Shown: one piece after another, positions 1-5,706 of the stretch
How the letters are laid out: every line of letters starts with the position of its first letter
Position numbering within the stretch: the stretch's first letter is position 1
DNA from: Clostridia bacterium
GTDB lineage: Bacteria; Bacillota; Clostridia; Christensenellales; CAG-1252
Assembly (NCBI GenBank): GCA_009928745.1
Contig: SACC01000099.1
Location: 1-5,706, forward strand
Length of the DNA stretch: 5,706 bases
Direction: 5' to 3'
Notes under the pieces: model-generated
Told to the model about the DNA's origin: nothing
The model's database searches: none
What the model saw: the letters and a program-made list of their open reading frames with translations, nothing else
Program-made: the position numbers and the translations under genes

Positions 1-895
1 CCTCGATACCAAGGTACAGCGGCGATGTATTGATACCCGATACCGATAAGCTGTCCGATACGATGCAAATACCAGCCGCGCCCTTGTTCTTATATGTCAA
101 GGCTATCAAACCGTATGGCACATGTATACCGTCAGCTATTATCTCTGCGACCAAATCATCTCTAACCAGCGCTGTCTCGGTAAGTCCAAGATACTTTTCA
201 ATTCCTTCCCTTCTTGCCGCCCTTGAAGTGCAGTTGAATAGATGCGTAACTGAATTAAGTCCCGCCGCAATACAGCCTTCAATCTCAGTATGTATAGAGT
301 TGTCGTGTCCGGCGGATACCTGAATACCGTGCGCTGTCAAATCTTTTACTAATTCTATAATGCCATCTATATCGGGAGCGACGGTAATACGCTTGACAAC
401 ATCGGCGGCGTTAATAATAAAACTCGTATTGTATGCGTCAGGCTTAACAAGATAAGCTATAGGCTGCGCGCCCGCGCCGACAGGATTCAAGAACGGTCCT
501 TCAAGATGTATGCCGTAAATTCTTGCGTATAAATTGTCCTCGCGATAAACTCTCACGCGGTCAATTACCTTTTGGATAGCGTCAAGCGATGCGGTAAGCG
601 TTGTCGGTAGATATGTAGTTGTGCCGTTAAGCAGGTGAAATCTCGATATTGCTTCAAGACTTTCCTCAGTCGCTTCCATGCAGTCGTGACCTTTACCGCC
701 GTGAGTATGTATATCAATATATCCGGATGCCAATATGTAGCTGCTGTTTTCGCAATTAATAACCTTAGTGTCAGCGTCAGCGATTATTGAACCGCCGCGC
801 TCTACGCGTTCGATTGTCTGCGATACAAGCACGTCTCTGTCTTTTATAAGCATACCGCCGATTATTGTGTCAATGTGTTTTATTAGAATTTTCAT
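1..895 (-). CDS. nagA: N-acetylglucosamine-6-phosphate deacetylase, N-terminal 298 residues (3' end outside window)
   Basis: The predicted enzyme removes acetate from N-acetylglucosamine-6-phosphate to give glucosamine-6-phosphate, a cytoplasmic step in amino-sugar and cell-wall recycling. The frame is open from an ATG at 895-893 to the window edge. It shows the amidohydrolase-type layout of the family: a short N-terminal beta region, then GYIDIHTHGG (residues 58-67, with H63 and H65), HLEGPF (130-135, with metal ligand E132), SAGHD (H197), VTHLFN (H218), ADGIHV (H258) and VSDS with the probable catalytic D281. The HxH pair matches Bacillus-type rather than E. coli-type NagA. Family members are about 380-390 residues, so roughly 85-95 residues lie beyond the edge. 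The start sits one base after the rsmA stop, behind a good ribosome binding site (AGAGGAG) six bases upstream. All visible catalytic residues are present, so nothing suggests decay. A related amidohydrolase with another substrate is possible but less likely. Confidence 0.93.
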   Translation of the reverse strand, partial: MKILIKHIDTIIGGMLIKDRDVLVSQTIERVERGGSIIADADTKVINCENSSYILASGYIDIHTHGGKGHDCMEATEESLEAISRFHLLNGTTTYLPTTLTASLDAIQKVIDRVRVYREDNLYARIYGIHLEGPFLNPVGAGAQPIAYLVKPDAYNTSFIINAADVVKRITVAPDIDGIIELVKDLTAHGIQVSAGHDNSIHTEIEGCIAAGLNSVTHLFNCTSRAARREGIEKYLGLTETALVRDDLVAEIIADGIHVPYGLIALTYKNKGAAGICIVSDSLSVSGINTSPLYLGIE

Positions 896-896
896 A

Positions 897-1721
897 TCAT
901 ACTCCTCTAAAAATATTATTGGCTAATTTTACAAAGTTGTCCGCATTAAGCGTTTCCCCTCTTATATTCAACGGCATACCTGTCGCTGTTAAGACATTTT
1001 CCGCATTTTCTCTAGATAGTCCCAGTCCCTGCATCAAATTGTTGACAAGTGTTTTGCGACGCATAGCAAAAGCCGCTTTAATGACCTTTTTTGTCAGCGT
1101 CACTATCTCCTGCGGGTATTTGTTGACAATATCTATCCTTACAACCGCCGAATCCACATTGGGCGGAGGGTAGAACATATGCCGCGCCACTTTACGGGTC
1201 AGCGTAACGTTCGCGTTAAGCGCAACTTGCGCAGTTATTGCGCCGTATTCAACAGTATCAGCTCCCGCAATTAATCTTTCTGCGACCTCTTCCTGTACCA
1301 TTATAGTAAGGCTATCGCCCAAAGCGTTCTCGATAAGTTTCATAATAACCGGCGTGGTAATATAATAGGGTAGATTGGCTACAACCTTAAAATGCTCCCC
1401 GAGCTTTTCGCGGAGTTCGCTGACATCAACTTCCATAAAGTCTTCAAAAATTATTTCCACATTATCATAATCAGCAAGCGTTTCGGCAAGCACCGGAGCA
1501 AGATGCGAATCAATCTCATATCCAATTACGCGCTTCGCCTTTTGCGCAATACATGCAGTAAGCGCGCCTGCGCCTACGCCGATTTCAAGAACGGTATCTT
1601 CAGCGGTTACTCCGGCATCGGCTACAATCGCACCAAGCAGATTAAGGTCGCTGATAAAATTCTGTCCGTACTTTTTATTGAATTGAAATTTGTTTTTGAT
1701 TATTACATCCTTTATACTCAT
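897..1721 (-). CDS. rsmA: 16S rRNA dimethyladenosine transferase RsmA (KsgA)
   Basis: This SAM-dependent methyltransferase dimethylates two adjacent adenines (A1518 and A1519 in E. coli numbering) in the 3'-terminal helix of 16S rRNA late in small-subunit assembly. At 274 residues it has the normal family length. The order of motifs is complete: KYGQNFISD (17-25), the SAM-binding LEIGVGAGALT (45-55), acidic E69 after strand 2, acidic D94 in FEDFMEVD, the catalytic NLPYY (116-120), YPPPNVDSAV (184-193), and the RNA-binding C-terminal FAMRRKTLVNNL (218-229). The usual LEIGPG proline is replaced by valine, a mild variation. The ATG at 1721 directly follows the TAG of the radical SAM gene, with no strong Shine-Dalgarno visible (only a GAGAAAA-like stretch), so translation probably depends on ribosomes arriving from upstream. 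The stop codon is one base from the nagA start. Confidence 0.97.
   Translation of the reverse strand: MSIKDVIIKNKFQFNKKYGQNFISDLNLLGAIVADAGVTAEDTVLEIGVGAGALTACIAQKAKRVIGYEIDSHLAPVLAETLADYDNVEIIFEDFMEVDVSELREKLGEHFKVVANLPYYITTPVIMKLIENALGDSLTIMVQEEVAERLIAGADTVEYGAITAQVALNANVTLTRKVARHMFYPPPNVDSAVVRIDIVNKYPQEIVTLTKKVIKAAFAMRRKTLVNNLMQGLGLSRENAENVLTATGMPLNIRGETLNADNFVKLANNIFRGV
902..908 (-). promoter_or_regulatory. Ribosome binding site of nagA
   Basis: AGAGGAG lies inside the last codons of rsmA, with GGAG six bases before the ATG at 895. It supports this start. The out-of-frame ATG at 900-898, which overlaps the rsmA stop, is only one base from the site and is unlikely to be used. The strong site implies that nagA can be initiated independently as well as by coupling to rsmA. 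Confidence 0.75.
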
Positions 1722-2312
1722 CTACTCGTATTTTCTCACACGCAATTCCGCACCTATATCCTGCGCTATTTTTTGGGCTTTTTCGATTTTGTCCTCTCCT
1801 ATTACGTCTACAATGCTCAAAATAACTCTTTTAATTTTACCCACGCAGCATCTTGCAAAATCAAGTAGCGAATAATACGCTACCTCTCCGAACACCGGAT
1901 GACATAGTTTATTATATTCTTCGGCGGTAACTTCGTTGAGACTTATATTAATAGTGTCGATATAAGGAGCAATACGGTCGACTATATTTTCGCCCGTTAT
2001 CAACAACGCCTGCCCGTTAGTGTTAATCCTTGTTTTAATTCCTTTTTCTTTTAGATATTTGGCTACGCTGATAACGTCGTTATATCTGTATAAAGGCTCG
2101 CCAAAACCGCAAAACACCGCCTCTTTATACGTCGCAACATCGCCTAATGCGGCGATAACTTCGTTGACTGTAGGCTCTTTGTCCAGCCATAAATAATATC
2201 CGCGAAACTCGTCTTTGCCGTTTCTAACGCAAAAATTGCAGCTGTTACTGCACCTGTTAGTCATATTAATATAAAGTTTTCCGTCCAATTCGTATGTTAT
2301 TGTGTTTGCCAT
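1722..2312 (-). CDS. Small radical SAM protein, TatD-associated type, function unknown
   Basis: This 196-residue protein has the radical SAM cluster motif CX3CX2C at C21, C25 and C28, which should bind a [4Fe-4S] cluster that reductively cleaves S-adenosylmethionine. CGFGEP (68-73) corresponds to the SAM-contacting GGEP motif, and RINTNG (95-100) and DTINISLN (119-126) match later core strands. Little remains beyond the core, so there is no room for the extra-cluster domains (SPASM, Twitch) of peptide-modifying relatives. Other cysteines occur at 68, 137, 155 and 156. I recall a recognised family of radical SAM proteins found next to or fused with TatD proteins, and both size and position fit it; its substrate is not known to me. 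The ATG overlaps the tatD stop by one base (TAATG), and AAGAGG precedes it at normal spacing. It ends flush against the rsmA start. Partnership with TatD or a role in RNA or nucleotide modification is inference only. Confidence 0.9.
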   Translation of the reverse strand: MANTITYELDGKLYINMTNRCSNSCNFCVRNGKDEFRGYYLWLDKEPTVNEVIAALGDVATYKEAVFCGFGEPLYRYNDVISVAKYLKEKGIKTRINTNGQALLITGENIVDRIAPYIDTINISLNEVTAEEYNKLCHPVFGEVAYYSLLDFARCCVGKIKRVILSIVDVIGEDKIEKAQKIAQDIGAELRVRKYE

Positions 2313-3082
2313 TATTTTATCCTCTTGTAAAAACGCTTTGCGTTATCCGTTGTAATTTTTTCTATTTCGTCAGGCGTTAAACGTAATAGCTCCGCCATTT
2401 TGTCTCTTATCAGGTATAGCAGCGCGGGAGTGTTGGTTTTGCCTCTAAAAGGTACTGGCGTCATATACGGACAATCCGTCTCCAACATTATTCTGTCTTG
2501 AGGGATATACTTTAACACCTCGTTCTTATGCTTGGCAAAGGTGATCGCTCCGCCGAAAGAATAATAACAATCTAATCGGTTATAAATATCTCTGGCTGAC
2601 TCGCCGCTTCCGCTATAGCAATGGAGTAATACTCCGTTATTAAGATATTGCTTGTTCTCGGTAAGCAATCTGTTCATATCCTCATATGCTTCCCGCAGGT
2701 GTATAATAACGGGCAATTTTAAGCTATCGGCTATCTCGATTTGCGTCACAAATTCCCTGCGCTGCACCTCTCTTAACGATAAGTCGTAATGGTAATCAAG
2801 ACCCGTTTCGCCCCAGGCAACAGCCTTAGGAAAAGCCGCCAGCGCTTTCATTTCTTCATATATTTGCGCCGTTGCAAGTCTTGCGTCATGCGGGTGAAGC
2901 CCTACGGTAAAATAGCAATCCTCATATTTGTCCGCAAGTATTTTGCCTCTTCTGCTGGACTCAATATCATACGCCGCATTGATTACCGCGCCCACGCCTC
3001 TTGCGCGGTAGCCCTCGACAACCTCATCTATAATAGAATAAAGTCTGTCGTCGTTAAGATGCGCGTGCGAATCAATAAGCAT
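2312..3082 (-). CDS. tatD: TatD-family metal-dependent hydrolase (DNase)
   Basis: TatD proteins are cytoplasmic TIM-barrel metalloenzymes with 3'-5' exonuclease or DNase activity, linked in studied species to DNA repair and quality control; the exact substrate here is not determined by sequence. With the ATG start the protein has 256 residues, the usual length. All signatures are in order: DSHAHL (5-10, metal ligands H7 and H9), GLHPHDA (61-67), GETGLDYHYD (91-100, E92), PVIIHLREA (124-132, H128), LHCYSGS (153-159, H154), ETDCPYMTP (201-209, D203) and NAKRFY (247-252). A TTG one codon earlier (3085) would also be in frame. ATG at 3082 is preferred because GAGG lies seven bases before it and because MLIDSHAHL is the typical family N-terminus. 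The start overlaps the metG stop by one base (TGATG), and the stop overlaps the next start likewise, indicating coupled translation. Confidence 0.95.
   Translation of the reverse strand: MLIDSHAHLNDDRLYSIIDEVVEGYRARGVGAVINAAYDIESSRRGKILADKYEDCYFTVGLHPHDARLATAQIYEEMKALAAFPKAVAWGETGLDYHYDLSLREVQRREFVTQIEIADSLKLPVIIHLREAYEDMNRLLTENKQYLNNGVLLHCYSGSGESARDIYNRLDCYYSFGGAITFAKHKNEVLKYIPQDRIMLETDCPYMTPVPFRGKTNTPALLYLIRDKMAELLRLTPDEIEKITTDNAKRFYKRIK
2321..2326 (-). promoter_or_regulatory. Ribosome binding site of the radical SAM gene
   Basis: AAGAGG lies within the last codons of tatD, eight bases before the ATG at 2312-2310. It supports the chosen start and the one-base overlap with the tatD stop. 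Confidence 0.65.
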
Positions 3083-5028
3083 CAACGAACCTCGCTGCCG
3101 CTCTCTACTAAACTTTCCGGAGAAACGACCACTATATCACCATTTTTATTTTCGGCGCAAAGTATCATACCTTCCGAATCCACGCCGCGCAATTTCGCGG
3201 GAGCAAGGTTAGCTATTACAACCACTTGCTTGCCAATCATTGACGTAGGTGTATACCACTTGGCTATCCCGCTGACAATTGTTCTTTCCTTACCTGCGAT
3301 ATCTACCTTCAAAATTAACAGCTTGTCGGCTTTGGGCATTTTTTCCGCGCTCTTCACTGTGCCTACTTGAAGGTTGATTTTTGCAAAGTCCTCTATTGCA
3401 ATCTGCGCTTTTTCGAGCTTTGACGGCGCTTCTTCTGGCTTGCTATTATCGCCTGCCAGTTCTGCAGCCCGTCGTTCCATAGACTCCAGTTCTTTCGGTA
3501 TGTCAATTCTCGGGAATAAAGGTTTATCGGGATAGACCTTGCCGCCCGCCTTTAACTGTCCGAACGCTTTGAGTCCGTCAAAGTTATCCGGACAAGCTAG
3601 CCCGAGTTCTTTGAGAATATCGGCGGCGGTAGTCGGGATATAGGGAGTTAACGCCACTCCAACAAAGCGTATACACTCGGCAAGAATGTATAGGACGGTG
3701 TCCAATCTCTTCGCCTTCTCTGAATCCTTAAAAAGTAGCCAGGGCGCATTCTCGTCAATATACTTGTTGGCGCGCTGAATTAGCGACCAAATACGCTGCA
3801 ATGCCTCGGGAACAAGCAATGAATCCATATTTTTAATGATATCCGCGAGCATTGTCTCTGCATTGTTAATGATGTCTTTATCGTTTTCTTCAACTACGCC
3901 GAACTCGGGTATAATACCTCCGCAGTATTGAACAACCATCGCAACAGTGCGTTTTATCAAGTTGCCTAAGTCATTGACAAGATCCGAATTGATTCTTGAT
4001 AACAGCGATAAATTGGTATATATGCCGTCATTGCCAAAGGGCACTTCTCTCAAAAGAAAATACCGTATTGCGTCAACAGAGTATCTTGCCGAAAGCTCCA
4101 CGGGATCAACGATATTGCCGCGGCTTTTGCTGATTTTGTCACTGCCTAAGAGCAGCCAGCCGTGTCCGTAAACCTTCTTGGGTACGGGCAAATCAAGCGC
4201 CATTAATAATGCAGGCCAAATTATGCTGTGGAATCTGACAATCTCTTTACCCATCATATGCACGTCGGCGGGCCAGTATCTATTAAACAACGAGGGGTCG
4301 TTTGCGGTATAGCCAAGGGCGGTAATATAATTCGCAAGCGCGTCTATCCACACATATATTACATGCTTGTCGTCAAAAGGTACGGGTACTCCCCACTTAA
4401 ATGAGGTGCGTGTAACCGCAAGGTCCTGTAATCCCGGACGCAAAAAATTATTAAGCATCTCATTTTGTCTGCTTTTGGGCAGTAAAAATTCGGGATTGTC
4501 CTCAATAAGTCTTATTAATCTATCCTGATATTTGCTAAGGCGGAAAAAGTAGCTTTCCTCTTTAGTAAGTATGACTTCTCTGCCGCAATCGGGGCATTTG
4601 CCCTCTATTAGCTGAGTTTTTGTCCAAAAAGACTCGCAAGGGACACAATACCAACCCTCATATTCTGCTTTATAAATGTCGCCCTTTTCGTATAGCTTGG
4701 TAAATATCTTCTGTACGGCTTCCTCGTGTTCACGGTCGGTGGTTCTTATGAATTGGTCATACGATATGCCTAAAAGCTCCCATAGCTTTATAAGGGTATC
4801 AACCTGCTTATCTACGAATTCCTTTGGAGTAACCCCCGCCTTTTGGGCAACGCCCTCAATTTTTTGTCCGTGCTCGTCGGTACCTGTAAGATAATAGGTG
4901 TCAAAACCCTGCATGCGCTTGAACCGCGCTAACGCGTCGCATACAACTGTTGTATAACAAGTGCCTAGATGCCACTTTCCGCTCGGGTAATAAATCGGCG
5001 TTGTAATGTAATAAGTAGGTTTTGACAT
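3082..5028 (-). CDS. metG: Methionyl-tRNA synthetase with C-terminal tRNA-binding domain
   Basis: This cytoplasmic class I synthetase charges tRNA-Met, including the initiator, with methionine. The 648-residue length fits MetG with a fused C-terminal dimerisation/tRNA-binding domain. The catalytic Rossmann fold opens with ITTPIYYPSGKWHLGT: the HIGH signature is read as HLGT (20-23). The connective insertion carries a zinc knuckle with C128, C131, C145 and C148. WIDAL (227-231) and the KMSKS equivalent KISKS (298-302) follow. An alpha-helical anticodon-binding domain spans roughly 340-510, including the WLLFKD segment (430-435). A charged linker at about 512-545 leads to the OB-fold tRNA-binding domain, which starts near IEDFAKINLQVGTV (545-558) and runs to the end. 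The ATG start has AAGGAG six bases upstream. It appears to be the first gene of the coupled cluster with tatD, the radical SAM gene, rsmA and nagA. Confidence 0.98.
   Translation of the reverse strand: MSKPTYYITTPIYYPSGKWHLGTCYTTVVCDALARFKRMQGFDTYYLTGTDEHGQKIEGVAQKAGVTPKEFVDKQVDTLIKLWELLGISYDQFIRTTDREHEEAVQKIFTKLYEKGDIYKAEYEGWYCVPCESFWTKTQLIEGKCPDCGREVILTKEESYFFRLSKYQDRLIRLIEDNPEFLLPKSRQNEMLNNFLRPGLQDLAVTRTSFKWGVPVPFDDKHVIYVWIDALANYITALGYTANDPSLFNRYWPADVHMMGKEIVRFHSIIWPALLMALDLPVPKKVYGHGWLLLGSDKISKSRGNIVDPVELSARYSVDAIRYFLLREVPFGNDGIYTNLSLLSRINSDLVNDLGNLIKRTVAMVVQYCGGIIPEFGVVEENDKDIINNAETMLADIIKNMDSLLVPEALQRIWSLIQRANKYIDENAPWLLFKDSEKAKRLDTVLYILAECIRFVGVALTPYIPTTAADILKELGLACPDNFDGLKAFGQLKAGGKVYPDKPLFPRIDIPKELESMERRAAELAGDNSKPEEAPSKLEKAQIAIEDFAKINLQVGTVKSAEKMPKADKLLILKVDIAGKERTIVSGIAKWYTPTSMIGKQVVVIANLAPAKLRGVDSEGMILCAENKNGDIVVVSPESLVESGSEVR
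3090..3093 (-). promoter_or_regulatory. Ribosome binding site deciding the tatD start
   Basis: GAGG sits inside the end of metG, seven bases from the ATG at 3082 but only four from the alternative TTG at 3085. The spacing favours the ATG. Confidence 0.6.
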
Positions 5029-5034
5029 AATAAT

Positions 5035-5040
5035 CTCCTT
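5035..5040 (-). promoter_or_regulatory. Ribosome binding site of metG
   Basis: AAGGAG is followed by six bases and then the ATG at 5028-5026. It is the strongest Shine-Dalgarno in the window and fixes the metG start. Confidence 0.85.
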
Positions 5041-5045
5041 GATAT

Positions 5046-5065
5046 GCGTGTAATAATCGACACGC
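5046..5065 (-). repeat. Small inverted repeat in the metG leader spacer
   Basis: A perfect 6-bp inverted repeat (GCGTGT / ACACGC) flanks an 8-base loop in the 38-bp gap between the upstream gene and metG. No T-run follows, so it does not look like an intrinsic terminator. The stem ends five bases before the metG ribosome binding site. It could be a small mRNA hairpin or operator-like site, or chance. Confidence 0.35.
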
Positions 5066-5066
5066 T

Positions 5067-5706
5067 TTAGTTTGCTTCTGTAATAATCGGTTTTACCACG
5101 GTCTCGAATGCCTCGATAAGTTCCATTAGCCTTTGCCTTGCTAACGCCGCCTTTTCGGCTTTTTGGTCTTTAGGCATGGACGTTTTTATACCATGGATAT
5201 AATTATATGCTTCGCGCAGCTTTTCTCCTGCTATCTGCAATACTCCTATCTGTGTATCTTCGTTATATAAAATCGCAGATTCGGTTGCCGAATTAAGCGA
5301 AAAACCGAGTCTGATAAGCTTAATATCTCTTACTGGTTTGTCAGAGATTATCTGCTCTTCCAACCGGCTGATCTGTATAAGCAGTCTTTTGGTATCGGCA
5401 TATACGAGATCAATAGGACTGCGGTGATCTCTTCGGCTTAACGCTACCATTAACGGTATCCCGCAAAATATTGCTATAATTGCCAGTCCGTAATACATTA
5501 GCAGCTCAAACAGCGTGTAATTAATATTTTCTGTAAGCTCGTTGCTGACAATGGCGCCATACTTTGCATATATAACAACATCGCCGCTTTCTCTGTGGGT
5601 ATAGGTAAAGGTACTCGACGTTTCATCCTGTTTTACATCGTTGACGAACCACATATAATCGCCTGTATAATTCACAGTGCCCGGACTGTAATGGGCTGTA
5701 TATACC
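5067..5706 (-). CDS. Unidentified single-pass membrane protein, C-terminal 212 residues (5' end outside window)
   Basis: I do not recognise this protein. The frame is open from the window edge to a TAA at 5069-5067, so the real start lies beyond the edge. Residues 1-64 of the visible part are rich in Thr, Tyr, Ser and Val with alternating hydrophobic positions (for example VNYTGDYMWFV and STFTYTHRESGDVVIY). This resembles the end of an extracellular Ig- or PKD-like beta-sandwich repeat. A hydrophobic helix follows at about 66-90 and is capped by RRDHR (91-95), which by the positive-inside rule places the C-terminus in the cytoplasm. The remaining 115 or so residues are charged and mostly helical (for example KRLLIQISRLEEQII and RQRLMELIEAFETVV) and may form a helical bundle or short coiled coil. 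The topology would suit a surface or sensor protein with a cytoplasmic tail. The gene ends 38 bp before metG, so co-transcription is possible but not shown. Confidence 0.8.
   Translation of the reverse strand, partial: VYTAHYSPGTVNYTGDYMWFVNDVKQDETSSTFTYTHRESGDVVIYAKYGAIVSNELTENINYTLFELLMYYGLAIIAIFCGIPLMVALSRRDHRSPIDLVYADTKRLLIQISRLEEQIISDKPVRDIKLIRLGFSLNSATESAILYNEDTQIGVLQIAGEKLREAYNYIHGIKTSMPKDQKAEKAALARQRLMELIEAFETVVKPIITEAN

Noticed and set aside
1392..1868. 158-codon open frame on the plus strand
   Set aside because: It lies antisense across the well-supported rsmA and radical SAM genes, has no recognisable motifs and no plausible ribosome binding site, and is a shadow frame. The same applies to the other plus-strand frames, for example at 30-323, 865-1173 and 2789-3370.
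3083..3085. TTG one codon upstream as the tatD start (257 residues)
   Set aside because: It lies only four bases from the GAGG site and would give an atypical MMLIDSHAHL N-terminus. The ATG at 3082 has better spacing and matches the family.
5046..5065. Hairpin as an intrinsic terminator of the upstream gene
   Set aside because: The stem is only 6 bp and no T-run follows it on the minus strand, so termination here is not supported.
5673..5675. GTG as the start of the membrane protein
   Set aside because: The frame stays open through ten more codons to the window edge, no ribosome binding site precedes the GTG, and a start there would cut into the beta-rich domain and leave no signal peptide. 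It reads as an internal valine codon of a longer gene.
1..5706. Defence system, CRISPR array, mobile element or biosynthetic cluster
   Set aside because: No arrays of repeats, transposase or integrase motifs, terminal repeats or precursor-peptide-like small genes were seen. The radical SAM gene has no short peptide gene beside it, and its neighbours are housekeeping genes.

Overview
The window is a compact, single-direction run of genes, all on the minus strand. Transcription order (right to left in these coordinates) is: an unknown membrane protein (3' part only), metG, tatD, a small radical SAM gene, rsmA/ksgA, and nagA (5' part only). Essentially every base is coding. The only intergenic spacer longer than one base is 38 bp, in front of metG. 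The order metG-tatD-...-rsmA, the moderately low GC content, the AAGGAG/GAGG-type ribosome binding sites and the MetG type with a fused C-terminal tRNA-binding domain all suggest a Firmicutes, probably clostridial, chromosome. This is inferred from gene order and protein style, not from a database comparison.

Region by region: 5067-5706 encodes the C-terminal 212 residues of a single-pass membrane protein, with an apparent beta-rich extracellular part, one transmembrane helix and a helical cytoplasmic tail. 3082-5028 is methionyl-tRNA synthetase. 2312-3082 is a TatD-family metal-dependent hydrolase. 1722-2312 is a 196-residue radical SAM protein of the kind found next to TatD. 897-1721 is the 16S rRNA dimethyladenosine transferase RsmA (KsgA). 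1-895 is the first 298 residues of N-acetylglucosamine-6-phosphate deacetylase, which runs off the left edge.

The five genes from metG to nagA look like one translationally coupled operon. Stop and start codons overlap by one base (TGATG, TAATG), abut (TAG-ATG) or are one base apart (TGA-T-ATG). Most are housekeeping genes: tRNA charging, nucleic acid repair or processing, and rRNA modification. The radical SAM protein is the one member of unknown function. It occupies the position where Bacillus-type loci carry rnmV (ribonuclease M5) between tatD and ksgA. nagA, an amino-sugar catabolic gene, is the unexpected downstream neighbour.

I found no mobile elements, CRISPR arrays, RNA genes or convincing terminators. 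The points most worth a second look are the TatD/radical SAM pair in the ribosome-maturation operon, the unidentified membrane protein before metG, and the variant HLGT/KISKS signatures of MetG.
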